Assembly (NCBI GenBank): GCA_900142905.1
Contig: FSRV01000002.1
Coordinates: 930,001-994,000 of the forward strand
Reading direction: 5' to 3'
DNA from: Burkholderia sp. GAS332
GTDB lineage: Bacteria > Pseudomonadota > Gammaproteobacteria > Burkholderiales > Burkholderiaceae
DNA: 64,000 nt
Under the pieces are notes generated by a model. The model did no database searches and was not told the DNA's origin. It saw only the letters and a list, made by a program, of their open reading frames with translations. Made by a program: the position numbers and the translations under genes. This document shows, one piece after another, positions 1 to 10,112 of the stretch (its first letter is position 1; each line of letters begins with the position of its first letter).

Positions 1-2459
1 GCGGTCGAGGGCGTGACCGTCTGGCTGCCAGGGCCGGCCACGGCCGCCGCGCTCGCTGCGGCAGCGGCCGCCGAGGCCGCGCTTGCCGACGTCGCGACAC
101 TCGCCGCGCTCGAGGTGCCGCTGCCGGTCGAGCCGCTGCTCGACGTCGCTGGCGCACCGGCCGGCACATAGATGCCCTTCAACGCCGCGGGATCGGTCCA
201 GTACTCGGGCGCGAGCTCCATCACCACGTGATACTGGTTCGCCGGCTTATAGATGGTCGATACCTGGCGTTGACCGAAGGCGTCGTACAGGCCCTGGTCG
301 ATCGAATCGAAGTTCACGCCGAGGCGCGCGGCTGCGTCGCGATTCACGTCGACGCTCGCCTGCATGCTGTTGTCCTGCTGGTCGGTGTTGATGTCCTGCA
401 GGATCGGCAGCTTTTGCATCGCGGCGACCACCTCGGGCACCCACTTGTCGAGATCGGTCTGCTCGTCGGCGGTCATGGTGAACTGGTATTGCGCGCCGCT
501 TTGCCGCCCGCCCACGGTGATGTCCTGAGCCGACTGCAAGTACAGCCGCGCGCCGGGAATATCGCCCAGCGTGCGGCGCAACTGGGCGATCACCTGGTCG
601 GCCGTCGCCTTGCGCGGGCCGAGCGGCTTGAGCGTCACGAACAGCAAGGCGGTATTGACCGGATTGGTGCCGCCCACGAAACCGCCCACCGCTTGCACGT
701 TCGGATTCTTCAGAACCAGTTGGTTGATCCTGAGGAATTTCTGCTGCATCGCGTGGTACGAAATGCTTTGCGAAGCCTGGATCTGGCCGATCAGCCGCCC
801 GGTATCCTCCTGCGGGAAAAATCCCTTCGGTACGACGATGTACAGCAGTACGTTGAGCGCCAGCACCAGAATCGTGACGATGCCCATCAAGACCGGATGG
901 AGAATCACCCAGCCGAGCGTGCGGCCGTAGAAGCGGTGAAAGCGCGAGTCGGGGTACTCGGTCTCTTCATGGGCGGTGCCGCTGCTGCGCAACGCGATGC
1001 TCGAGAGCATCGGTGTGACGGTGAGCGAGATCAGCATCGAGATGATGATCGCCACCGAAAGCGACACCGAGAACTCGCGAAACAGCCGCCCGACGATGCC
1101 GCCCATCAGTAGCAACGGAATGAACACCGCGATCAGCGAGACGCTGATCGTCAGCACCGTGAAGCCGACTTCGCGCGCGCCGTTGAGCGCGGCCAGCATC
1201 GGCGGCTCGCCGCGCTCCAGGTGGCGCATGATGTTTTCGACCACCACGATCGCGTCGTCGACCACGAAGCCGGTCGAGATGGTCAGCGCCATCAGCGAGA
1301 GGTTGTTCAGGCTGAAGCCGAGAAAGTACATCACGCCGAAGGTGCCGAGCAGCGAAAGCGGCACGACTATCGCCGGCACGAGCGTGGTGCGCCAGCTGCG
1401 GAAAAAAACGAACGTGACGGCCGTGACGAGCAGCACCGAGATCACCAGCGTGATCTCCACTTCCAGCAGCGACGCGCGGATCGTCGTGGTGCGGTCCATC
1501 AGGATGTTGAGCTCGATGGTCGGCAGGATCGACGCTTCCAGAAACGGCAGCGCGGCCTTCACGTTGTTGACGGTGTCGATGACGTTCGCCCCCGGCTGCT
1601 TGTAGACGATCAGCAGCACCGCCGGCTTGCCATTCGACAAGCCATAGTTCTCGAGATTTTCGACGTCCTCGCGCACGTAGCCCAGATCGGAGATATGCAC
1701 CACGTCGTTACCACTCTGTTTGACGATCAGCGGTGCGTAGTCCGGCGCGTTGTACAACATGTCGTTGGCGCCGATGGTGTACTTGACGCCGCCCACCGCC
1801 GTCGAGCCCTTCGGTAGATCGACGTTGGCGTTCTCGATGGTGGTGCGGATCTGTTCGAGACTGATGCCATAGTGGTTCACGCGATCCGGGTTCAGTTCGA
1901 TCCGCACCGCGGGCAGGGCGCCGCCGCCCACCGAGACATCGCCGACGCCCGGCGTCTCCAGCAGCTTCTGTTGCAGGACGGTGGAGGCGGCATCGTAGAG
2001 TTGGCCGCGGGTCGCCGAGTCGGACGTGAGGCTGACGATCAGGATCGGCGCATCGGCGGGATTGACCTTGCGGTAGGTCGGGTTGCCGTCGAGGTTCGCC
2101 GGCAGGTTGGTGCGCGCCGCGTTGATGGCGGCTTGCACGTCGCGTGCCGCGCCGTCGATATTGCGGTCCAGGTCGAACTGCATCGTGATGCGCGTGGCGC
2201 CCAGCGAGCTCACCGAGGTCATCTGCGTGATGCCGGAGATCTGCCCGAACTGGCGCTCCAGCGGCGTTGCGACGGACGTGGCGACGGTGTCCGGATCGGC
2301 GCCGGGCAAGGTCGCCTGCACGCTGATGGTGGGGAAATCCACTTCGGGCAGCGGCGCGACGGGCAGCAGTTTAAATGCGAGCGCCCCGAACAGCGCGATG
2401 CCGATTGCCAGCAGCGTGGTCGCGACGGGGCGCTGGATGAACGGTTCGGAGAGGTTCAT
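1..2459 (-). CDS. mdtC: RND multidrug efflux pump subunit MdtC-like (partial, C-terminus off left edge)
   Basis: Inner-membrane RND proton/drug antiporter subunit, third gene of an mdtABC operon. In the enterobacterial system MdtB and MdtC form a mixed trimer. The N-terminus (MNLSEPFIQRPVATTLL, then LPEVDFPTI) is typical of the family. The start lies 3 nt after the mdtB stop. About 819 codons are inside the window; the last transmembrane block is beyond the edge. Near the edge, in the second periplasmic porter region, the segment after KGIYVPAG turns into a run of more than 40 residues made almost only of Ala, Ser, Thr and Gly (positions 3-158). Enterobacterial MdtC, as I recall it, has no such insert here. 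The reading frame stays open through it. Confidence 0.9.
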   Translation of the reverse strand, partial: MNLSEPFIQRPVATTLLAIGIALFGALAFKLLPVAPLPEVDFPTISVQATLPGADPDTVATSVATPLERQFGQISGITQMTSVSSLGATRITMQFDLDRNIDGAARDVQAAINAARTNLPANLDGNPTYRKVNPADAPILIVSLTSDSATRGQLYDAASTVLQQKLLETPGVGDVSVGGGALPAVRIELNPDRVNHYGISLEQIRTTIENANVDLPKGSTAVGGVKYTIGANDMLYNAPDYAPLIVKQSGNDVVHISDLGYVREDVENLENYGLSNGKPAVLLIVYKQPGANVIDTVNNVKAALPFLEASILPTIELNILMDRTTTIRASLLEVEITLVISVLLVTAVTFVFFRSWRTTLVPAIVVPLSLLGTFGVMYFLGFSLNNLSLMALTISTGFVVDDAIVVVENIMRHLERGEPPMLAALNGAREVGFTVLTISVSLIAVFIPLLLMGGIVGRLFREFSVSLSVAIIISMLISLTVTPMLSSIALRSSGTAHEETEYPDSRFHRFYGRTLGWVILHPVLMGIVTILVLALNVLLYIVVPKGFFPQEDTGRLIGQIQASQSISYHAMQQKFLRINQLVLKNPNVQAVGGFVGGTNPVNTALLFVTLKPLGPRKATADQVIAQLRRTLGDIPGARLYLQSAQDITVGGRQSGAQYQFTMTADEQTDLDKWVPEVVAAMQKLPILQDINTDQQDNSMQASVDVNRDAAARLGVNFDSIDQGLYDAFGQRQVSTIYKPANQYHVVMELAPEYWTDPAALKGIYVPAGAPATSSSGSTGSGTSSAASVATSASAASAAAAAASAAAVAGPGSQTVTPST

Positions 2460-2462
2460 CGC

Positions 2463-5400
2463 TCACGACTCCGCAGGGGCCGGCTTGCGCTTGCTGAAGT
2501 GGTCTTCGACGCGATGCATCGCCAGATACATCACAGGCGTGGAGAACAGGGTCAGCAATTGACTGATGATCAACCCGCCGATGATCGCGATACCGAGCGG
2601 ATGCCGCAACTCCGAACCCATGCCGGTGCCGAACGCAAGCGGCACGGCGCCGAACAATGAGGCCATGGTGGTCATCAGGATCGGTCTGAAACGCAGTTCG
2701 GCGGCGCGGCGAATCGCCTCGACGGCGGGCAGCTTGTCGTGGCGCTCCAGTTCGAGGGCGAAGTCGATCATCATGATCGCGTTCTTCATCACAATGCCGA
2801 TCAGGAGCACGATGCCGATCAACCCGATGATGTCGAACTGGGTGCCCGTGATGACCAGCGCCAGCAGCGCGCCGAGGGCCGCCGAGGGCAACGTCGACAG
2901 GATCGTCACCGGATGGATGAAGCTTTCGTATAGCACGCCGAGCATCAGATACACGACGATGATGGCGGCGCCCACCAGAAACGCTTCGTTGGACAGCGAC
3001 GACTGGAAGGTCGCCGCCGCGCCTTCCAGCGAAGCCTTCACCGTCATCGGCAGGCCGATCTGCTGCTCGATGTCGGTGAGCCGCGAGACCGCGGTGCCGA
3101 GCGTGTAGCCGGGTTGCAGATTGAACGAGACGTCGGCATACGGGAATTGACCCTGACGGTTGATCGTCACCGGCGCGTGGATCAGCTTCATCGTCGCCAT
3201 GCTGGCGAGCGGCGCCACGTCGCCCGAGGCCGTGTCCACGTAGAGGCCCGCGAGCAGGTCGGACGGATCGCCGGAGGTCTTGTCCGCCACCAGCACGACG
3301 TGATACTGGTTGAGCTGCGTATAGATGGTGGAGACCTGGCGCTGGCCGAAGGCGTCGTATAGCACGTCGTCGATGGCTTGCGGCGTGATGCCGAGACGCG
3401 AGGCGGTGGCGCGGTCGAAGGTCAGCTGAATCTGGTTGCCTTGCTGCAGCGCCTGGCTTTGCACATCGGCAAACGCCGGGTCTTGCCGGAGCGCGGCGAT
3501 CAGCTTGCCGGTCCATTGATCGAGCACGGCCGGCTCGGTGGCCTGCAGGCCGACGCGGTAGCTGGTGGTCGAGATCGTGTCGTCGAGCGTCAGATCCTGC
3601 ACGGGATGCAGGAACAGCCGCATGCCGGCGAGACTGCCGGTGGCGTCCGCGAGGCGCCGGATCACTGCGGTGCTGCTATCGCGATCGCCTTTGTCCTTCA
3701 GGTTGATCAGCACGGTGCCCTGGTTGAGCGTCGGGCTGGTCTGGTTGATGCCGACAAACGAAGACAGACTTTCCACCGCCGGGTCTTTCAGCAGATCGCT
3801 GACCAATTGCTGCTGTTTCTGGACCATGTACGGAAACGAGATGGTCGGCGCGGCTTGCGAGATGCCTTCGATCAGACCGGTGTCCTGTTCCGGGAAGAAG
3901 CCCTTGGGCATCAGCAGCAACACCAGAAAGGTCAGGGCCGCCGTGAGCGCCACCGACAGCAGCGTCAGGCCGCGATGCGCCAGCACCCAGCCGAGGCTTT
4001 GCCCGTAGCGGCGATTCACGCGATCGAAGAAATCGACGCGATGTTCCGCCTCATGCTCCTTGAACATGCGCGAGCACATCATCGGCGTGAGGGTGAGCGA
4101 TACGACGGCCGAGATCACGATTGCAATCGCGAGCGTCAGCGCGAATTCACGGAACAGCCGGCCCACCACATCGCCCATGAAGAGCAGCGGAATCATCACC
4201 GCGATCAGCGAGACCGACAGCGAGATGATCGTGAAGCCGATCTGCTTCGAGCCTTTCAAAGCGGCTTCGAGCGGCTTGTCGCCCGCCTCGATATAGCGCG
4301 TGATGTTCTCGATCATCACGATGGCGTCGTCGACCACGAAGCCGGTCGCGACGGTGAGCGACATCAGCGTCAGGTTGTTCAGCGAAAAGCCGAGCCCATA
4401 CGCTACCGCGAGCGTGCCGATCAGCGAGAGCGGCACGGTCACGGCGGGTATGATCGTCGCGGCCAGTTTGCGCAGAAAGATGAAAATGACCATCACGACC
4501 AGCGCGACCGCCACCGCGAGTTCGTATTCGACGTCGGTGACGGAGGCGCGGATCGTTTGCGTGCGGTCGGTCAGCACGGCGACTTTCAGCGTGCCCGGCA
4601 AGCTAGCGCGCAACTGCGGCAGCAGTTTCTGCACGCGATCGACCACGGCGATCACGTTGGCGCCCGGTTGCCGCTGGATGTTCAGCACGATCGATGGCGT
4701 GCTGTTCGTCCACGCCGCCTGCTGAACGTCTTCGGCCGCCTCGACCGACGTGGCGACCTGGGCGAGGCGGATCGGCGCACCGTTCTTGTAGGCGAGGATC
4801 ACGTCGGGGTACTGGTCGGCAGTCTGCAACTGGTCGTTCGCGCCAATTGAGTAGGCCTGATATTTACCGTCGAGATTGCCTTTCGCCTGATTGACGTTGG
4901 CGTTGCCAAGGGCGGTGCGCACATCGTCGAGCGAGAGGCCCAACGAATTGAGCGCGCCCGAATTGGCGGCGATACGCACAGCCGGCCGCTGGCCGCCGCT
5001 GATCGTCACGAGGCCGACGCCGGAGATCTGCGAAATCTTCTGCGCGAGGCGGGTATCGGCAAGATCTTCGATCCGGGTGAGCGGCAGCACGTTCGAGGTG
5101 AGCGACAGCGTGAGTACTGGCGCGTCCGCCGGATTGACCTTGCTGTAGACCGGCGGATAGGGCAGGTTGGTCGGCAGAAAGCTGGCGGACGCGTTGATGG
5201 CCGCTTGCACTTCCTGTTCGGCGACATCGAGGGAAAGCGAGAGATCGAACTCGAGCGTGATGACCGAGACGCCGTTCGAACTCGTCGAGTTCATGGTTTT
5301 CAGTCCCGCCATTTCGCCGAGCTGGACTTCGAGCGGCGCTGTGATCGACGAGCTGACCACATCGGGGCTCGCCCCTGGATACTGCGTGTAGACCTGGATC

Positions 5401-5531
5401 GTCGGGTAGTCGACCTCCGGCAGTGCGGAGACCGGCAACAGGTGATAACCGAGCAGACCGGCGAGCAGCACGGCGATCATCAACAGCGAAGTCGCGATCG
5501 GCCGCTCGATGAAAGGGCGGGAAATGTTCAT
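2463..5531 (-). CDS. mdtB: RND multidrug efflux pump subunit MdtB-like
   Basis: Inner-membrane RND transporter of 1022 residues, the usual length for MdtB. The N-terminus (RPIATSLLMIAVLLAGLLGY, then LPVSALPEVDYPTIQV) closely follows MdtB as remembered from enterobacteria. The TM4 region keeps a VDDAIVMIENI segment with the Asp pair used for proton relay, and GDVVGRLFREFALTLA follows. The start is 12 nt downstream of the mdtA stop and the stop is 3 nt before mdtC, so translation is probably coupled. It should act with MdtA (periplasmic adaptor) and an outer-membrane channel that is not encoded in the visible part. Substrates cannot be read from sequence; bile salts, novobiocin and metals are known for relatives. 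Confidence 0.93.
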   Translation of the reverse strand: MNISRPFIERPIATSLLMIAVLLAGLLGYHLLPVSALPEVDYPTIQVYTQYPGASPDVVSSSITAPLEVQLGEMAGLKTMNSTSSNGVSVITLEFDLSLSLDVAEQEVQAAINASASFLPTNLPYPPVYSKVNPADAPVLTLSLTSNVLPLTRIEDLADTRLAQKISQISGVGLVTISGGQRPAVRIAANSGALNSLGLSLDDVRTALGNANVNQAKGNLDGKYQAYSIGANDQLQTADQYPDVILAYKNGAPIRLAQVATSVEAAEDVQQAAWTNSTPSIVLNIQRQPGANVIAVVDRVQKLLPQLRASLPGTLKVAVLTDRTQTIRASVTDVEYELAVAVALVVMVIFIFLRKLAATIIPAVTVPLSLIGTLAVAYGLGFSLNNLTLMSLTVATGFVVDDAIVMIENITRYIEAGDKPLEAALKGSKQIGFTIISLSVSLIAVMIPLLFMGDVVGRLFREFALTLAIAIVISAVVSLTLTPMMCSRMFKEHEAEHRVDFFDRVNRRYGQSLGWVLAHRGLTLLSVALTAALTFLVLLLMPKGFFPEQDTGLIEGISQAAPTISFPYMVQKQQQLVSDLLKDPAVESLSSFVGINQTSPTLNQGTVLINLKDKGDRDSSTAVIRRLADATGSLAGMRLFLHPVQDLTLDDTISTTSYRVGLQATEPAVLDQWTGKLIAALRQDPAFADVQSQALQQGNQIQLTFDRATASRLGITPQAIDDVLYDAFGQRQVSTIYTQLNQYHVVLVADKTSGDPSDLLAGLYVDTASGDVAPLASMATMKLIHAPVTINRQGQFPYADVSFNLQPGYTLGTAVSRLTDIEQQIGLPMTVKASLEGAAATFQSSLSNEAFLVGAAIIVVYLMLGVLYESFIHPVTILSTLPSAALGALLALVITGTQFDIIGLIGIVLLIGIVMKNAIMMIDFALELERHDKLPAVEAIRRAAELRFRPILMTTMASLFGAVPLAFGTGMGSELRHPLGIAIIGGLIISQLLTLFSTPVMYLAMHRVEDHFSKRKPAPAES

Positions 5532-5543
5532 GAAGGCCGCCCG

Positions 5544-6755
5544 CTAATGGGCCGTGACCCAGGACGCGGCCGCAGCGGACGAGGCTGGCGAAGCCGTGGC
5601 GGCCGATGCCGCGGATGGCCGTGCCGGTGCAGCAGCCGCCACCACGCGCACCATCGAGCCGTTGTCGAGCTTGTCGGCGCCGTCGGTCACCACCCGCTCG
5701 CCGGCCTTGACGCCGCCGTCGAGAATCGCGGTGTTGTCGCCGCTGACCGGGCCGGCCTTCACATTGCGCAGTGCCACCTTGCCGCCGGTACCGACCACGA
5801 ATACGAAGTCGCCATTGGTGCCGTGCTGGATCGCCGCCGTGGGGATCACGGGGATCTGATTCAACGTATCCGCCTGCATGCGAGCGTTGACGAACTGATT
5901 CGGGAACAACGCGTCGCCGGACTGCGGGAACTCAGCCTTGACCTTGATCGTGCCGGTGGAGGTGTCCACCTGGTTGTCGACGGCAAGCAAGCTGCCCCGC
6001 GCCAGCAGGGTCTTCTTGTCGCGGTCATAGGCGAGCACCGCGACGGCGCCGCGCGACATCGCCTGACGGATCTGGCCGAGATAGTCTTCGGGCACCGCGT
6101 ACACCACGGTGGCCGGCTGCAACTGCGTGATGACCGCGACGCCGGTGGTGCTGGCGGTCGTCACGTAGTTGCCCGGATCGACGAGGCGCAAACCCACCAC
6201 GCCGTCCACGGGCGACGTGATCGTGCAATAACTCACCTGCACCTGCAGGTTCTTCACATTGCCGGTATCGGAGACGACCGTGCCCTGATCTTCGTTGACG
6301 GTCGCCACCTGGGTATCGAGCGTCTGCTGGGTGATCGAGCCGACCTTGATCAACTGACGGTAGCGTTGCAAGTCGAGTTGCGCATTGGCGAGCGCGGCCT
6401 TGTCATGCGTTAGCGTGCCTTGCGCCTGCACGAGCTGCGCCTCCAGCGCGCGCGAATCGATGCGCGCGATCACCTGGCCTCGATGGACGAACTGGCCTTC
6501 CTTGAAGTCGACCGAATCGAGTATGCCGTTGACCTGGGTGATCACCGTCACGGTTCGCGTCGGCGTCACGGTGCCGAGCGAATCGATGTACACGGGCACG
6601 TCGGCCAGTCTCGCGGCGACGGCCGAAACAGGGGTACCACGCGGCGTAGCCGGTGCTTTTTGCACGGGATGCCGGAAGTGAAAAAACCAGACCGCCACTA
6701 CGGCCAGCAACACGATCACTACGGCCGCGGTCCAGTTCAGATGGTGTCTTTGCAT
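5544..6755 (-). CDS. mdtA: RND efflux periplasmic adaptor subunit MdtA-like
   Basis: Membrane-fusion (HlyD-type) adaptor of 403 residues that bridges the RND pump to an outer-membrane channel. One N-terminal transmembrane anchor is visible (AAVVIVLLAVVAVWFF). It is followed by lipoyl and hairpin regions (GTVTPTRTVTVITQVNG, GQVIARID) and a beta-barrel region ending in KLDNGSMVRVV. The C-terminal 35 residues are Ala/Ser-rich. I chose the ATG at 6755 because GAGG lies about 9 nt upstream; the frame is open to 6953, but that extension lacks family similarity and would run over the promoter. It heads the mdtABC operon behind the sigma-54-type promoter at 6815-6830. Confidence 0.92.
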   Translation of the reverse strand: MQRHHLNWTAAVVIVLLAVVAVWFFHFRHPVQKAPATPRGTPVSAVAARLADVPVYIDSLGTVTPTRTVTVITQVNGILDSVDFKEGQFVHRGQVIARIDSRALEAQLVQAQGTLTHDKAALANAQLDLQRYRQLIKVGSITQQTLDTQVATVNEDQGTVVSDTGNVKNLQVQVSYCTITSPVDGVVGLRLVDPGNYVTTASTTGVAVITQLQPATVVYAVPEDYLGQIRQAMSRGAVAVLAYDRDKKTLLARGSLLAVDNQVDTSTGTIKVKAEFPQSGDALFPNQFVNARMQADTLNQIPVIPTAAIQHGTNGDFVFVVGTGGKVALRNVKAGPVSGDNTAILDGGVKAGERVVTDGADKLDNGSMVRVVAAAAPARPSAASAATASPASSAAAASWVTAH

Positions 6756-6814
6756 GCGCGCCTCGTTCGCGAAAGCGGGGGTGTGCCGCCATCGAGAGGC
6801 TGCGTGCCAGGATT

Positions 6815-6830
6815 TGCAACGACTATGCCA
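6815..6830 (-). promoter_or_regulatory. sigma-54-type promoter for mdtABC
   Basis: Read on the minus strand the sequence is TGGCATAGTCGTTGCA. This gives GG and GC separated by exactly 10 nt and 14 of 15 positions matching the TGGCAC-N5-TTGCA consensus. Predicted transcription would begin near 6804, about 50 nt before the mdtA ATG. A sigma-54-dependent activator gene sits in the divergent operon, which supports the call. Confidence 0.75.
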
Positions 6831-6883
6831 GGTGAGTGGCACCGATGCGCCGGGCCTGGTGCTCGAGAGATAGGTCCGGCGTT

Positions 6884-6920
6884 GTCGTGATTTGTGACGC
6901 GCACTGTCGCAAATCACGAC
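6884..6920. promoter_or_regulatory. Paired dyad, probable enhancer (UAS) for the NtrC-type regulator
   Basis: Two 15-bp copies, GTCGTGATTTGTGAC (6884-6898) and GTCGCAAATCACGAC (6906-6920), are inverted with one mismatch. Their centres are 22 bp apart, two helical turns. Arms extend to GTTGTCG...CGACAAC (6881-6923). The pair lies about 100 bp upstream of the predicted mdtA start and about 155 bp upstream of the predicted kinase-operon start, the distance range at which sigma-54 enhancers work. Confidence 0.65.
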
Positions 6921-7031
6921 AACCGGGCACGACAATCCGGCGCGCGCTTTCATTGGACCTGCGCGTCGCGTCAGCGCGACGGCTGCGGCGGGGCGGGCTG
7001 CCGGCCGGTGTCATGCCGGTCCGGTTCAGCC

Positions 7032-7047
7032 TGGCATACCATTCGCA
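7032..7047 (+). promoter_or_regulatory. Sigma-54-like promoter for the kinase/regulator operon
   Basis: TGGCATACCATTCGCA gives GG-N10-GC with one deviation in the -12 half (TCGCA for TTGCA). It points towards the kinase start at 7095, about 37 nt beyond the predicted transcription start. Together with the mdtA promoter this would make a divergent, autoregulated sigma-54 control region. Weaker than the mdtA element. Confidence 0.5.
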
Positions 7048-7094
7048 TCAGATCGTCTTGTCGATGTGCAATGCCCGAACACACCAGGACCCTC

Positions 7095-8548
7095 ATGCTT
7101 CGATCGTTACGCGGCCGTCTGATCGTGCTGCTCGTGCTGCTGGTGGTCGCCGCAGGCGCGACGGCCACTTTGATGATCGGGCTGTTCCATCAGTCGGCGG
7201 CGGCGCGGGTCGGCCAGGCGGCGGCTGAGAACAGCCGCGCCTGCGAATCGATTGCCGCCGCGTACCGCCTGCATGGCGCCGATCTGACGGGGCTCTCGTC
7301 CTCGCCCGACAATGCCGCCGAGCGCGCCCGCCTGAACGCGCTGGTGCAAGGCGCGCTGCGCAACCGGCCGGGCGTGCAAGGCGGCATCTGGCAGGGCGAC
7401 ATGGGCTCGGTGGCCTACGCCTTTCCGACCTACGAGGGCGCCACCCCACGCACCGATCCGCCCGGCGGCGAGTTGCCGCGCATCCGCGCCACCAATGCCG
7501 CCGCGTCGAGCAGCGACCGCGCGGCCAGCAACCGTTACGGCGTGCTCTCCCGAACCCTGCTGATCGCGGCCTGTCCGCTGCCGGGGCCGGTCCCGCACCT
7601 GACCGCGTGGACGATGACGTGGACCTTCACGTTCGCGGGCAGCAGCTACTATCAGATGATGGCGGGGCAAGCCGTGCTGCTCGTCACGGTGCTGGTTGCC
7701 GCGGCCTTGTTGACGCACCTGACGATGACCTGGTCGCGCCATGTCTCGCAGATCGAGGCGGCGCTCAATACCTACGACGTCGCCGATCTGCCGGTGCTGC
7801 CGGCCACGCGCGAACGCGAGCTGGATCGCATCGTGCTGGCGTTGAACGAGGCCGGGCGCCGGCTCTCCGCTGCGCGGCAGCGTGGCGACCAGCTCGCGCG
7901 GCAGATGGCGACCGCCGAGCGCCTCGCCGCGATCGGCCGGGTCGCGGCCGGGGTCGCGCATGAGATCCGCAATCCCATCGCGGCGATGCGTCTGAAAGCC
8001 GAGAGCGCAGTGGCCGGCGGGGCCGAGCGTCAGCCCCAGGCGTTGCGCGTGATCCTTGGCGAGATCGAGCGACTCGATGCCCTGGTGCGCCGGCTGTTGA
8101 GCATTACTGAACATGACGAACCCAAGCGCGAGTGGATCGACGTCGGCGCGTTTCTCGACGCATGTATTGCGCAGCATACCGAGCGTGCGGCAGCGAAGCA
8201 GGTGACGCTTGCCTGCACGGCCGACCCTGAGGAGGCACGTTTCGATCCGGACCAACTGCAGCGCGCGATGGATAATCTGATTCTGAACGCGATCAATGCG
8301 GCGCCGGAAGGCAGCCGGATCGACGTCGCCGCGGTGCACCGCACGGATGCGCTAGTCTTATCCGTGCACGATCGGGGTGTGGGCCCGCCCGAGGCCATTC
8401 GGGATCATCTGTTCGAGCCGTTCGTGACCGGGCGGCCCGATGGAACGGGTTTAGGCCTGTCGATCGTGCGTGAAGTGGCTGAAGCACACGGCGGCTCGGC
8501 GCGTTTTGAATTGACGGACAACGGAACCTCTTTCGAGATTATCTTGCC

Positions 8549-8564
<16 letters not shown>
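7095..8564 (+). CDS. Sensor histidine kinase (two-component, NtrB/ZraS-like)
   Basis: Membrane sensor kinase of 489 residues. It has an N-terminal membrane segment (LIVLLVLLVVAAGATATLMI), a periplasmic domain of about 140 residues, and a second membrane segment (AVLLVTVLVAAALLTHL). A HisKA domain follows with HEIRNP, in which His289 is the expected phosphorylation site, then an HATPase domain with N (DNLILNAINAA), G1 (DRGVGP) and G2 (GTGLGLSIV) boxes. The start at 7095 has AGGA about 9 nt upstream; ATG 7071 is in frame but has no ribosome-binding site. The gene overlaps the regulator by 16 nt. It presumably phosphorylates that regulator and thereby controls mdtABC. The ligand is unknown; the periplasmic domain shows no obvious metal-binding cluster. 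Confidence 0.88.
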
Positions 8565-9931
<1,367 letters not shown>

Positions 9932-10112
9932 TCACAGCGATTGGTTCGCCAAACGTTTGCGCCGTTGCAGCTATTGGTCTGACGATTTGTCAGGTTAAAG
10001 ATTTGCGTTTTGCATGTCGTTATCCAGCCAATAAGTCAGGACCATCGCGCTTACCCGTGCCTTACGAAGGCGCGGGATGCACGAGGCAATAGCTCTTCGG
10101 GGAGAATGAATC

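Noticed and set aside
228..1112. Long plus-strand frame opposite mdtC, with several similar ones up to 6.9 kb
   Set aside because: These are mirror frames of the RND genes caused by high GC at third codon positions; their proteins are Arg/His-rich and have no start signal.
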